NCBI GenBank assembly: GCA_031763025.1
Contig: JASSKH010000009.1
Coordinates: 3,162,001-3,226,000 of the forward strand
Reading direction: 5' to 3'
Length of the DNA: 64,000 nucleotides
Source of the DNA: Macrocystis pyrifera
Taxonomy: Eukaryota; Sar; Phaeophyceae; Laminariales; Laminariaceae
Positions within the stretch are counted from its first letter, which is position 1. Each line of letters opens with the position of its first letter. Below the pieces are notes generated by a model. It did not search any database, was not told the origin of the DNA, and worked only from the letters and a program-made list of their open reading frames with translations. A program made the translations under genes and the position numbers. Below are positions 24,864-36,234 of the stretch, in pieces.

Positions 24864-25992
24864 CAAGGGTGTGTTCGGTACGGTACTACCGAGGCCTACC
24901 GGCGGTAAAATACCGCCGGTATACCTGTACCGAGAGGATTCGGTACGTTCGGTCTGGAGTTCTATACCGTACCGACAATTTCGGTACGTTCGGTCTGGAG
25001 TTCTATACCCTACCGAACATTTCGGTACGTTCGGCACGATGTCCGTACCCTTACCGGCGGTATCGGTATGATACACCGTACCGATACCGAGAAGCTCGGT
25101 ATGTTCGGTACGATGCCCATACCGGTACCGAGAATTTCGGTACGTTCGGTACCATGTCCATACCCTTACCGAGAACCTCGGTACGTTCGGTACCATGTCC
25201 ATATCGTACCGGCGGTATCGGTATGACACAACGTACCGATACCGAGCTTATACCCTACCGAGAGTACCGATCCCGGGCTAATCGGGAAGTTATGAGTTTT
25301 TTCTCTCGTTGTCGTGTCTTGCCGGTGGATAGCGCGCAAGCGTGTGTACACAGTGGGAAAGAGGTGGCTGGAACTCTTCTCGCAATAAAAATTTCAGTCA
25401 GTACCGCAGGAGGATGGGAGTGGGGGCCTCAGGGAGAGGAGCCTTCTGTGTGACCACGGTTTAGACGTTCAGGCAAGACAAATAATACCCGGTGTGGTAA
25501 GGCGCCCATCGAACTCTGGAAATGAATGTGATGACAAAACAAAAAAAAAAAAAAAAAACTGTCGCAGACACACACATTCTTGATGGGCAATACCATGGTA
25601 CTGCTGTGGAGCGACGCTCGGTTTGACAAATACCGCTGGTATCTGCGGTACGGTACCGGTATGGAGGTCTATACCGTACCGAGAATTTCGGTACGTTCGG
25701 TATGGAGTTCTAAATCGTACCGAGAATTTCGGTACGTTCGGTCTGGAGTTCTATACCCTACCGAACATTTCGGTACGTTCGGCACGATGTCCGTACCCTT
25801 ACCGGCGGTATCGGTATGATACACCGTACCGATACCGAGAAGCTCGGTATGTTCGGTACGATGCCCATACCGGTACCGAGAATTTCGGTACGTTCGGTAC
25901 CATGTCCATACCCTTACCGAGAATTTCGGTACGTTCGGTACCATGTCCATACCGGTACCGAGCGTACCCGTACCGTACCGAACACACCCTTG
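24864..25992. mobile_element. hAT-like non-autonomous DNA element filled with CGGTAC satellite
   Basis: Both ends carry the same 23-bp inverted repeat, starting CAAGGGTGTGTTCGGTACGG and ending TAC. It is flanked by a perfect 8-bp direct repeat GTATTTCC (24,856-24,863 and 25,993-26,000). An 8-bp duplication with CA-starting ends is the hAT pattern. The interior has two related arrays (about 24,890-25,265 and 25,620-25,975) of units such as TTTCGGTACGTTCGGT and TACCGGCGGTATCGGTATG. The arrays are direct repeats of each other, separated by ~350 bp of ordinary sequence with an A run at 25,540. There is no transposase reading frame. Confidence 0.85.
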
Positions 25993-26000
25993 GTATTTCC

Positions 26001-27858
26001 TCGCTTTTAACCCTCCAGCTGAACTCGCGCGGAGTTTTTGCACTCAGCGGTCTTCTCAAGAACCTGCGGTCACAGGTGTATCCCCCCTGTACCCCCCCCC
26101 GGTAAATTGCTTGGTCGTATAGCGCGTACAGACGAGGGGTGTACTAGTGTCATCCATGATCGTAGTCGTACGACCAAAGACCCCAGTGTCCCTATATAGG
26201 GGGGGGGCGGGGGCGATCGGTACACTATCATCGCGGTCAAGTCAAGGCCATTAAGTATAGGTGGGTAATGTTATTTTCTCGAACATATCGTAGATTAGGG
26301 AGGGATCAAGCACAGCTCGACGTGTTGTCGGTGGGTACCGACCAGCCTGTTTTGTGTCTCGTGTTGAGTTCGAGTGTCTTAGGTCAGTACCCGCCAAACA
26401 CCTCGTAGGGCCGGGTAGTAGATAGTCTGGCGTTGTGCATATATTTAGCGATTTGCTCGTAGCTCGACGAAATATCGGGCGGGCGTGGAGCTCCCTTTTT
26501 TTCGTGAAGCAGTATGTGGGCGAGTGAGCAAAGCCTTCACTCAAGTGTCCGCTGTGTTGTGTAGATACCCTAGCACCTGGTTCGTCGGCTGAGGACGTAT
26601 TCCGTTGATAGACGGTGTGCGGGATGGGCCTCGCACAGCAGTTTCCCAAGAGCACTTGCTCTTACGCAGGAGGGCGGGAAGGGGGGCGTGAAGGAATCGA
26701 TAACAGATAGCATTGGTCGAGAGAAAATACACAAGAAAACGAAGCAACACGATGCAAGCTCGTGAGCAGCAGGTGACACGAACACCGCTCTCAACCAGAC
26801 GCGCTACTTGCAGTAATAGAGAGTCTGATTCGTCGTTGATGGCGTAATCTGTAGATAAAATGGCACCTGGTTCGTCGGTTGATGTGTTCTGCAGGTAGCA
26901 CAGCACATGGTTTGTCGGCGGATGTGCTCTGTAGAAGAAATAGCTCTTACTGGTCGTAGACAAGCACAGTTTCGTCAACCCACGGTTGGTCTACCCGTGA
27001 CAGGTGACCGGTCGCAATCAGTGCCTAGCTGACAAAAGCGTGCATCATCATCGCTTGTCACGCGTGTGTTGCGAGATTTGCACGCTTTGCTATTAATAAC
27101 TGACGATCATGTCCCCCACACCCTTCCACCTGCTCAACCCCTTTAGAACTGCGCCCACGTGTCAGGGACAAACTACTTAGAATTAGAGAACGACTTATTT
27201 TTCAGTGGTTCGAGGGTCAACATGTTTCAGTTACACTTGTTCATGTCAGCCGTACACGTGGCGTGGGTTTCTTGATGACAGTGGTGTCCCGTGTGTCCAA
27301 CCGGTGGTAGACTCTACTTATTTATGTCAGCCGTGCGCCGCGAGTCCAAATCGGGTCGCGGCCCCAAAGCATGGCCTCAACTTGGGTGTGCATACGAAGC
27401 TTGCGCGATACGTCAGCCTGCGACTGAAAAACTCGTGTGAGGTGTAAGAGACCAGTTTGGCGAAACTGGTGAACGAAAAACAACGGGAGATTTGGGCCAG
27501 GAAACGTTCAGTCTGCGCGCTGTACAAACCGCCGTACATACCCCGCACACGCGGTTCAGCTTGCGGCATTCATGATCGGCGATGCAGGCTCAGGATTCCA
27601 CCTTGATATCGTCTCGTCCCGAACCAACCAAGATTTACTATAAACACAGCAATACGAGTGTTTGCCCATAGCATTCTTGCACAAGCCAAAGACATGGCCG
27701 TTTGTGGAAGAGCTACTTACGCTGCTTACATTAAGCAGTTGAACGACAACCATTCTTAACTCTATGTACGTTGCGCTCCCAGTAGCATTAACCAGTCGCC
27801 CTACACCATTGTAAGCCGCACAAGCTCCGAAGCCCCTACCTATCAACAGGACAACCCA
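26001..27858. other. Spacer downstream of the methyltransferase-like gene
   Basis: Contains a partial interspersed repeat (26,130-26,200) and three imperfect repeats around GCACCTGGTTCGTCGG (26,570, 26,860, 26,905). Scattered open frames look non-coding by composition. The part nearest 27,858 should be the 3' UTR of the gene that ends at 27,859. Confidence 0.4.
26130..26200 (+). repeat. Partial copy of the ~310-bp interspersed repeat
   Basis: Shows GGGGTGTACTAGTGTCATCC, ATGATCGTAGTCGTACGACC and TGTCCCTATATAGG, a diverged version of the family's first ~70 bases, ending in a G run. Confidence 0.5.
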
Positions 27859-30800
27859 TTATGGCGTACCGAGCAGGAACCTCACGCAAGGTGCCGCCTG
27901 CGCGGACGACATCTGCTCATCCGTCGGCAAAAACGCGTACATCTCGAGATCAAACACTCCTATTGGAAACCCTTCCTCAGACCCGCAATCGTCGGATGCG
28001 TCATCGTCCGATGCCTCACCGCCCGACCCGCTCCCGTCCGCCCCCGCTTGCCCCCCACCCCGAGACCCTTTCGCGTCCCTACACCCTGCTATCTTGGCGC
28101 CATTCGCCGCCGCGGAGGCTCCACTGTCGGCGGATGATACGCTCTCGTTATCTTCTTGCTCTACTCCCCGGGCTTGACCCTTCCCCCTGGCCCCCTTTTC
28201 CGTGCCGCCTTTCCCCTCCTCGGCTTGGCTCTCTCCATTCTCGCCCTCTTCGTCCGCCTCCTCGCTATCGTCGTTGTACTGAATCGCGCAGAATGCGTGT
28301 CGTTTCCAAACGGTCAAGGTGTCTTGAGAATGAGGCCAGCGCGGAAGTGGCACCTGCCGGCCGGGTGAGAACACGCACAGCAGAGAGAGGGGGGCGGGGC
28401 GTCTCATGTAAGAACACTCGACAGTCCTCCTGTTTGTCTTTCTACGAGCATTTTCGGGGCGTCACGATTTTGGCGTTTCTCAGCAAATCTACCGCTAAGC
28501 CACGTGCACTCGACCGCTCTGGCGAGAGTGGGTTGGTGGGTGCGGGGGCCGGGTGTACTCATTTCATGCATGGCCGTAGTCACATGGTCATACCCTCGTA
28601 CCCCTATGTACATTGCCACCTCGGGTTTTCACCGACCAGGCAGATATTGCTTGCACCAAGCGCGAAGCACCGTGAGGTGTTCGGCGAGTCGCATGAATGG
28701 CGAGCTGTATCCTACTGAGAACCGCTTGTGAGGCGGACTTTCTTGCATATGGGCGATAGTGTCGAATACGTTTTTTTGTTTTCTGATGTGGCCACTTCCA
28801 GAGACAGCAATGGGTATACTATGTAACTGTCTTGTGGGTGCCTTACCATATACCTCGTACGCACTACGTACGTGATGCCATCATTCCGGGTGAACATAGT
28901 CACTCGAGAATACACTCAGGGGTAGCACTATTGAAACGTGTTCAAACACACGCGTCCAACACGTGGATCTTCTCCGGCTTGAGGGGAGCAGGCCGAGGAG
29001 TTCGAACAGGGAAGGGACAACAAAGCTCAGATGGTGTCATCTGAATCTCGACGGTTGTTTCAGCACCCAGAATTCCACAACAAATTCGGCGTAAAATGTA
29101 AACGGTGCAACAACCCTCATACAACAACCCTCATACGCTCCGGCATCCGCGACACGCCCCTGTCGACCCAGAAAAGCTAGGGAGTACAGTCACATGGACA
29201 AACAAACAAATAACTGGTTGCACACGTGTGAAATGCACGTACCAGGTTCCTCGCAGGCCTTTATACATTCAAGGTTCCGATCTGCCTCCACAGCTTCAAA
29301 GCGAACCCTACGGGACGGACCCCTCATGAAGGCTCCACGATGACTACCGGCGATCGGGGATCGAAAACATCTATACAATACGAACTACACTAATGTCTGG
29401 TGTATATCGCGCTCTCTTCTGGACCAACCTTAAGGATGCAGTGAAACTTGGATGCCAGTTCCTCTTGACAGTCGCTCGAGGTCGTGCGACCCCAGGGCGT
29501 TTGGCCCTGCGTCATGCTGACGGAGTCTCCGAACAGCTCGCCAACGTGAATTACCTACAGCGAAACACACACGGGCCCGTACATACTCGGGATAAGACAG
29601 CGGTGAAAATCTGTAACGTGAGGCACGCTGGACCTACAGTATACACCAAATTTCAAGATATTTTCGAGCACATGCCGCTCTACAAGCCTCGCCGAATGAC
29701 GTGCGATAGGCTCCCCATACATGCTTGCGGGCAAAGAGCCACCTCCGCGGTTTCAATTCTCGCTATAGAGGCTCGTGGCTTCACACGCCCCGCCCTGACA
29801 GCTTTCCAGGAACCAGAAGCTGTCCGGGAAATAACAAGGGTGGTGTCCGAAGCTCCACAACCGCTGAAAGAAAAGGAGCGGCGTCCTTCAAAAGCGCAAC
29901 AAGGTACTAGTTACATACGAGCACCCGTTATTGGGTTGCGGCTGTGGCAGTGATATCACCATGCAAGCTTCAAGTTTCGCCAGAGGCTCGTGGCTTCATT
30001 CTCCCCGTCCTTGAATACTTTCACTAGCGAGAAATAGTCCGTAAACGAGTAAACAAGGGCGATGTCCTAAGTTGCATAACCGCTGACAGAAAAGGAGCAG
30101 TATTCTTCAACAGCGCAATGTGGTGCATACGAGGACCCGTTATTGAGTAGTAAACGTGGCAGTGATGTCGCCACGCAAACGGCATACGCGGGTGGCTCGC
30201 AGGTTGACCCTTCCATTGACCGTGAGAAACGTGAATACCGTCGACATCACGATAACGGCAGATATATCCTCTCGTGCGCCAACAACAGAAGCCCTATGTC
30301 GCTGTTACAATTTCCCCCCCAAGGTGAAGGGAAGAAAAACAGAATACGGGAGTACGTGGAACTACGCGAAAAAAAAACGGCGGCTGAAAACTAAAACAGA
30401 GGCTGGTCACGGTCGATTCTGGGAACCTTTACCCAAGAGACGAAGTACGTATTGGAACGACGTTCCCTTACCTTCGCAGTTGCCTTCAACACCTGCTACT
30501 ACCTATCGTTATCTAGAAAAAGGACACGAGACGACGGGCAGCCTGGCCCAGTCCGGCAGCGCAGTCTCATCTTCTGGGGCACATAATTAGTTTGGAAACA
30601 TGCTACCAATTCGAAGGCTACACGTGAGCGCTGTATGTGTGATGGCCGACTGCACGTTACCCACCCCGTTCCGAAGCGGGTGCTAAAAGAATGGTAGCGA
30701 ATCTCGCCGCAGCGTCCCATCCCTACCACCGCCGTCCCGCTTCCCCTCCCACAAAGTGCACCCACCACGTCTCCTTCGAACGCGTGCAGACAGCGAAGGC

Positions 30801-33358
30801 CCAGGCTCTCGGTTTCTCCCTCGAAATCGTCGGCATAGCACAAGAACAGCGACCGTTTCTCGTTGCACTCTTCTTCGAGTACATCGGGGCCGCCCTCCTC
30901 CACCTGCAATCGGTTGCCAGCCAGCCAACAGCATATGGCTCAGCTTAACTCTTGTATAGAACTGCAAATATCATCTTACTCTAGTTCCAAGTTGTTCATC
31001 CCTGAAATAAACAAAACTCGGCGAGGGGAACGAACACGTTGACTTGAACCTCGGTTAGAGAAATGAATACGTTGACTTCAACTACCGACGGAAACGCCAC
31101 GGGCGATCGGGCCGGTCGACGGACGGCAGTTGTCCGCGCTGAAGCACCTTGCCACGCACCAAATAAGCGGGAGACAGAGTCAAAACGTTTCCGTTTTCAG
31201 CTATTGGCTCGTGGTCGGAGGCGCGGGTGTACTCCGCCGTCCTTAGTAGTGCTGTCTCAGAAGCGAATCGACGTTTGGGCCGCGCCGCTGTGCCAGTCGA
31301 GCAAGTAATGAATGTGGTGAGACTCACCGAGAACATTTTCTCCCGGATTCGTCTGGTCGACCCCCACCTCTTGCGCCGAGACCTCCTCGCGAAGGAGCGC
31401 CCTTTCTCCCCGTCCTTCCGCACGACATATCTACTACACAAACACCTCCTTCGGCAGTGCACTAATTTTGTGCTATATGACGACGTACTCCAATCAATCA
31501 ACCAACCAACCAATCAATCAACCAATCAACCAACCAACCAACCAACCAGCCAACCAACCAATTAATCCACCACCCACCCCACTAACCAACCAGAAATTTC
31601 AACCAGCCACCAAGATACCCAATCAACCATTTAAGTTGACTGACCTTCGACCAGAACGACGGCGTCACTTCCTCGTCCTCTCCGGCCTCGGCAAGGTTTT
31701 TCCCCTTCTCGACCCCCTTATCAGTCCCGGCAGCCTCAGACTCGGAGCCCTTTTTCTTCGGCAACTGTTGTCCGGGAGGGGAACCCTTCGCGCCAGGGGA
31801 TCCCGCTGCCTTATCGTACGCGTTGAAGTCGACGCCCCGAGCGCGCAAGAGCATCGCCCAGTACCCCAGCCCACTACCGATCTGCGGGAGGCCGGCGGGA
31901 GCCGTCCGAGACCAGCAAGCAGTGCTAGAGGCCGTCAGCGATGCCAGCGTTTGGGCGGACACCAGTCAGCTTGGATTCACGGAGCGGTAACAGGACTCAA
32001 TAGAATGGTCGGCGTGACCCCGATCCACGAAGCCTCGCGGCAGCACGGACAGCAGCAGGATTATCTTCCTGAAATATGACAAAACTATATTTTATGGTCC
32101 CGATATATCTCACGCGTCTGTCGGGAGCGAAGCAAACACGAGGCTGCAACGATTGCTCTTGGTGTCGAAGGGGATCGCTAGGGGCGAGGCGTGTAACTCA
32201 GCTCGGGGCTGATTTTCGCCGCTCGTATCTTTGAGGGCCCTGGTAAGGAGCGATCGAGTGCGCAATCAATCGGAGGCGCTCGGGTGAACCGGTTTAGAGT
32301 CGTATCCACGTTTCGGGCACAACAAACGTACCTAGAATTACCGTGCACTCATTTGCGTACAATGGTGGTAAGAGGGTCAATCACCTTGGCTTCCGCGGCG
32401 TGCCCCGCGCTTGGAAATAATAGGGTTAGGGTTTAAACCTTCTCGTTGTGTGCAATGCGCAGTCACTCACTTCGACGACCGGCCCGAAGTGCTCCACGAT
32501 TCGCAGCGCTCGTTCGTCAGGGATCGCCCACGCGAACCTTGCAAAAAATATGCGGGCACACGGAGAAAAGAGCAGCCGATAGGTAAGACACCGACGACAT
32601 AGACGAACGAAGTGACGGGTACACCAGTAGTACAACCGGTATCTCCTACGAGGCTCCTACTCCTACGGTGGTCCAGAGGGAGTTGCGCACATTTTGGAGG
32701 CGGTTCGGTCAATACTCGCGAGTTTTCGTAACACCTGCGTGTACGTACTATATGTACATGAACAGCCTACTTCCCTAAACGTCTGTTCGGATTTTGATCT
32801 ACCCAGCATTGACGGTTACGTATTGCGTTTGATGAGGATAGTTGGGGACTGTTGTATCACCTTGCTACGCATTATAGCAAAAACGTTCCCCGAGAGCTGT
32901 GTGCTCTCACTGTCTCTGAACCTCTAACTCGCGATCAAACTATCTTCCATGGTTGTGGGGCAGTCGATACATCAGATCACACATCCTTGAACACTCTAGA
33001 GGGTTCTGGTACACCAGGATTGTGAGGTCGTGATGGTATCCGACGGTGAAAGTCGGAGCGTCGAGAATCCAGTCGCAGCTAAAACTCTCCACAATGAAAT
33101 CCGATAAATGAGGTTGGAAGCTCAAGCGGAGCACCGTGAGTGAAGCTAAGGAAGCCCTTAAAGCAAGCCGAGCCCAAAGGGATGGATTCCTGAAGATGAT
33201 GCCAACTATGATGGCAGAAACGCAGAAGTCAGCAGTGCCGAAGAGGGTGCTGCCGATCGCGACAGCCCGTGTGAGGTGTCGCCAGGCAGCGCACAAGGAG
33301 GTCGAGGTTGGCCCGCAGGGCGAGTGCTTCGACGCACACGTCCAAACAGCGAGCAGAC

Positions 33359-33390
<32 letters not shown>

Positions 33391-36108
33391 GTTGCTGAAA
33401 GCTTGCGGCGCCCAGGAGGGCAGGGTTGGGAAACAGTGCTTCCCGTGGAGGTTGGTCCAGCGGTGGGTCAACCTGTAACCGGTGATTATCAACGACACGC
33501 CGGCTTTTACTCCGCTGCCGAGAGAGTGAGCACCCAAAAAGGTTGATGTGCCGCCTTTTCGGGGAAACCAGGCTCTTATCTTCCGTGGTCACGAGACATG
33601 CGCTACGTGGCGAGCAGCGTCGGCGTAGAAAGACGTTTATCTATCATATAACCGTCGGCGATCTGGATATGGATCTCGAAGCTTTTGCTCCATCCGTATC
33701 AGGGTCTAGCAGCTTTGTGGTCGTCCAACAACAGAAAGCACGGGATTTGCTCATGAGAGTGGTGAAATCAAAGTCGGACAGAGCAATCATGCGCCGTTCG
33801 AATCCACCGAGAGGGTTGTGGGACAATCTCGAAAGTGACACATACCTTGTACGCAAGGAGAAAACTCGGCTCTACGTAAGCAACTACCATGGTACACGGC
33901 TTTCAAGATTGCGCCGCGTACGAATCCGATGACACCTTTGGGGCAAATGGATGACATTGCAGCTGAGATGGAGAACAATGGGATGACAATAAATCCTTCC
34001 TTAGTTCGAACCATCTTTCTTGCTGCCTTGCCAACCACCGAGTATAATACCCAAGGTGCGGAACCTGGCCGCGATGGCAAACCCCACGCGTGGTGACCTT
34101 GTTCGTATGCTGGGAGAGCGGTTCCACACCCTGCAGCGGTCACGGAGGAAGGCTACAAAGACCCACGGCAATCATGCGCTCTACACCGGCGGCCCCGCCG
34201 TGAAAAACCGCGGCAAGCGAGGACAGCCTAGGGGCGGGGGGAAATCGGCCGGGGGTCAGCTCAATAGCAAGCATACGAAGCCCGACAACGGCAGTCCCAC
34301 GCCCTGGAAAGGTGGTCGATGCTATAGGTCTAGTAAAAAGGGACACGCAGCGAGGGACTGCAAAGTGAAGATCTGTAAAAGGTGCGGCGGTCGGAGACAC
34401 GGACATAGATATAAGTCCTACGGCGAAGCGATCTGAAAACCTGCTACTGTAGCAGCGCTGGACAAGAAGTTGCCAAATCGTTGGTAGGTAGCAAACTTCT
34501 CGTTGAGCGCTGCGCGTAGGTTTTTACATGCTTCGCTAGTACCTGCTACAATGAGGCCATCTACATGTGCTGCCACAACGAGCTCTACCTTTCCTTCACG
34601 GGTCGTCCTGAACACACACGGGTCCGCCTTTGGCGTTCAGGATGACTCGTGAAGGAAAGGTAGAGCGCATTTTGGCAGCACATGTAGATGACCTCATTGC
34701 GGCGGGTACTAGCGAAGCATGCGAAACCCTATTTTTAATAGCAGCTCTCAACAAGAAGTTACCTACCAACGATTTGAGAACTTCTAGTTGAGCGCTGCTA
34801 CAGTAGTAGGTTTTCAGACTGTTTCGCCGCAGGACATATATCTATGTCGTCTGCCCGACCGCTGCACCTTTCACAGACCTTTACTTCGCAGTCCCTCGCC
34901 GTGTTGTCCCTTTTTACCAGGCCTATAGGATGGACCGCCTTTCCAGGGCGTGGGACTGCCGTTTTCGGGCTTCGTATCCTTACTGCTGAGCTGACTCTCA
35001 CCCGATTTCCTCCTCCACCGTCGTTGGGGTTTGTGATCTGGGGATTTATCCCCACTTGAGGGTTTTAGTCACTGTCGTGCAGAACCAGGGACGGTGTTCG
35101 TATTTTGGATCTACCCAGCATACCCAGCATTGACGGTTACGTGTTGCGTTTGATGAGGATATGTGGGGACTGCTGTATCACGTTGCTAGGGATTATAGAA
35201 GGTTCGTTCCCCGAGAGCTGTGTGCTCTCACTCTGTCTTTGAAACTGTTATGCACGACGTTTAAACTACAGAATCTTACATGCATGAGGGGCAGTCGATA
35301 CATCAGATCACACATCCTTGAACAAAGTCCGCGCTGAACAGATTGTAAGAGGAGCTCACCAAACATGCGACCCACCACACATACGATAGTGAGTCACGAT
35401 GCAGATTGATAGGAATAGTCTGGGAATCCGGCTTTGGAGGACGGCGTGCGCGTCAACGCGTCTACAGCTATTCAGCTGCTGCTGTGGCTTGTGGGGCTGC
35501 GTTGTCGCGGACTGGAAGCAAAAACAGGAAGAGCCGAAGAGCGAAAAGTACGATCATTACCCTTTCGATCTGCGAGGAAAACGCACCACGATTGAACTAT
35601 TCATCGTGCAATGCCCGAATTGCCTAGGCATAGCCACCGCGCCCATTATCTAGAGAAAACAACGCCACGCACCATACTGTTGTACAGTACCAGGTCTCAT
35701 ACACCAGGTACCCTGTACCTGGTAATGGTATGTCTGGTAGAGGGTACAACATACCAGGTACCGCGAAATGCCAGGTACGAAGCAAGAATAAACCAGCGTT
35801 CACCTACAGCAGCAGATGTAATAATACCTTTGCCTCAGTCTGTCGCCTCCCTCGCACATGATCTCCCACAGGTCCGCACGCCGGTCGTCAGACAGCGCAG
35901 GATCAAATAGCCTAGCCATGTCCTTCGGCCATGTCTTCCGGACCTCCTGGAATCTATCCAGTAGCTCTATCTTCTGAGCGGTAGTCGTATCGGAAGCAGC
36001 AGCAGCACCCCCCTCGATACTGGTGGTCGCAATCCCACCAGCACCATATGAGGTCGTGGATCCTGCGGTTTGCTTCCTTCGCCTTTTCGCATTTCTTGAC
36101 GACGGCAT
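27859..36108 (-). CDS. SAM-dependent methyltransferase-like protein (WAIP/GYWA family), six exons
   Basis: Exons: 35,828-36,108; 32,471-32,537; 31,645-31,881; 30,766-30,903; 29,429-29,554; 27,859-28,353. The lengths sum to 448 codons (447 residues) with every splice site GT-AG and phases matching. The start is ATG at 36,108, opening with the basic MPSSRNAKRRRKQ. Exon 2 gives FAWAIPDERALRIVEHFGP. Exon 3 starts IGSGLGYWAMLLRARGVDF, the glycine-rich SAM-binding loop and following acidic strand. Exon 4 has RSLFLCYADD and LRCLHAFEGDV. Exon 5 starts VIHVGELFGD. Exon 6 starts VPLPRWPHSQDTLTVWKR. This ordered motif set belongs to an uncharacterised Rossmann-fold family found in eukaryotes and bacteria. 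The substrate is unknown. Odd points are a Gly/Ser/acidic low-complexity insert in exon 3 and a long acidic, Gly-rich tail in exon 6. Intron 1 (3.3 kb) holds an LTR fossil. Confidence 0.85.
28548..28860 (+). repeat. Full copy of the ~310-bp interspersed repeat
   Basis: Reference copy: starts GGTGTACTCATTTCATGCAT, then GGCCGTAGTCACATGGTCAT, a middle block CTTGCACCAAGCGCGAAGCA, and ends ATGGGTATACTATGTAACTG and CCTTACCATA. It lies in the last intron of the methyltransferase-like gene. Confidence 0.7.
29765..30182. repeat. Two diverged ~205-bp tandem units in intron 4
   Basis: Both units contain AGGCTCGTGGCTTCA near the start, then CCGCTGA(A/C)AGAAAAGGAGC, GCGCAA, TACGAG(C/G)ACCCGTTATTG and GTGGCAGTGATATC or GTGGCAGTGATGTC near the end. 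They lie between exons 4 and 5 of the methyltransferase-like gene. Confidence 0.7.
31486..31590. repeat. (AACC/AATC)n tetranucleotide repeat
   Basis: About 100 bp of AACCAACCAATCAATC-type simple repeat in intron 3 of the methyltransferase-like gene. Confidence 0.9.
32794..35331. mobile_element. Old Ty1/copia-like LTR retroelement fossil in an intron
   Basis: Two direct repeats of ~205-230 bp (about 32,794-32,997 and 35,099-35,331), sharing ATTGACGGTTACGT and TTCCCCGAGAGCTGTGTGCT, look like the LTRs. By eye they differ at roughly one base in ten, so the insertion is old. Between them are gag-like pieces, including a zinc-knuckle region (around 34,310-34,440), and a piece of copia-type reverse transcriptase, some of it inverted. 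The element is badly decayed with many breaks. It sits in intron 1 of the methyltransferase-like gene. Confidence 0.65.
34250..35020. repeat. Large inverted repeat within the copia-like fossil
   Basis: The left arm (about 34,250-34,615) and right arm (about 34,635-35,020) are imperfect reverse complements around a short spacer near 34,625. Paired words include CTACCTTTCCTTCACG with CGTGAAGGAAAGGTAG, and the zinc-knuckle region with its inverted copy. Confidence 0.75.
35680..35790. repeat. CCAGGTAC word cluster
   Basis: About six copies of ACCAGGTAC/GTACCTGGT-type words in ~110 bp, just 3' (in gene terms) of exon 1 of the methyltransferase-like gene. Similar words occur singly at 13,045, 13,390, 14,215 and 24,000. 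Confidence 0.6.
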
Positions 36109-36234
36109 AGCAGCCTTGTTGTTAGATTGCACACAGCAGCCTGCTACAGATGCTATTTCAGCTACCCGGTCGTGAACTGGAAGAGACAATGGCTATGCAC
36201 GCTGGCTCGCTAGCGTGAAGAGAGATGTGAACCA

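Noticed and set aside
27861-28718. 285-codon open frame on the plus strand
   Set aside because: Antisense to the last exon of the methyltransferase-like gene; the Pro/Arg/Ser-rich translation is typical of a shadow frame.
29393-29953. 186-codon open frame on the plus strand
   Set aside because: Antisense to exon 5 of the methyltransferase-like gene and runs into an intronic tandem repeat.
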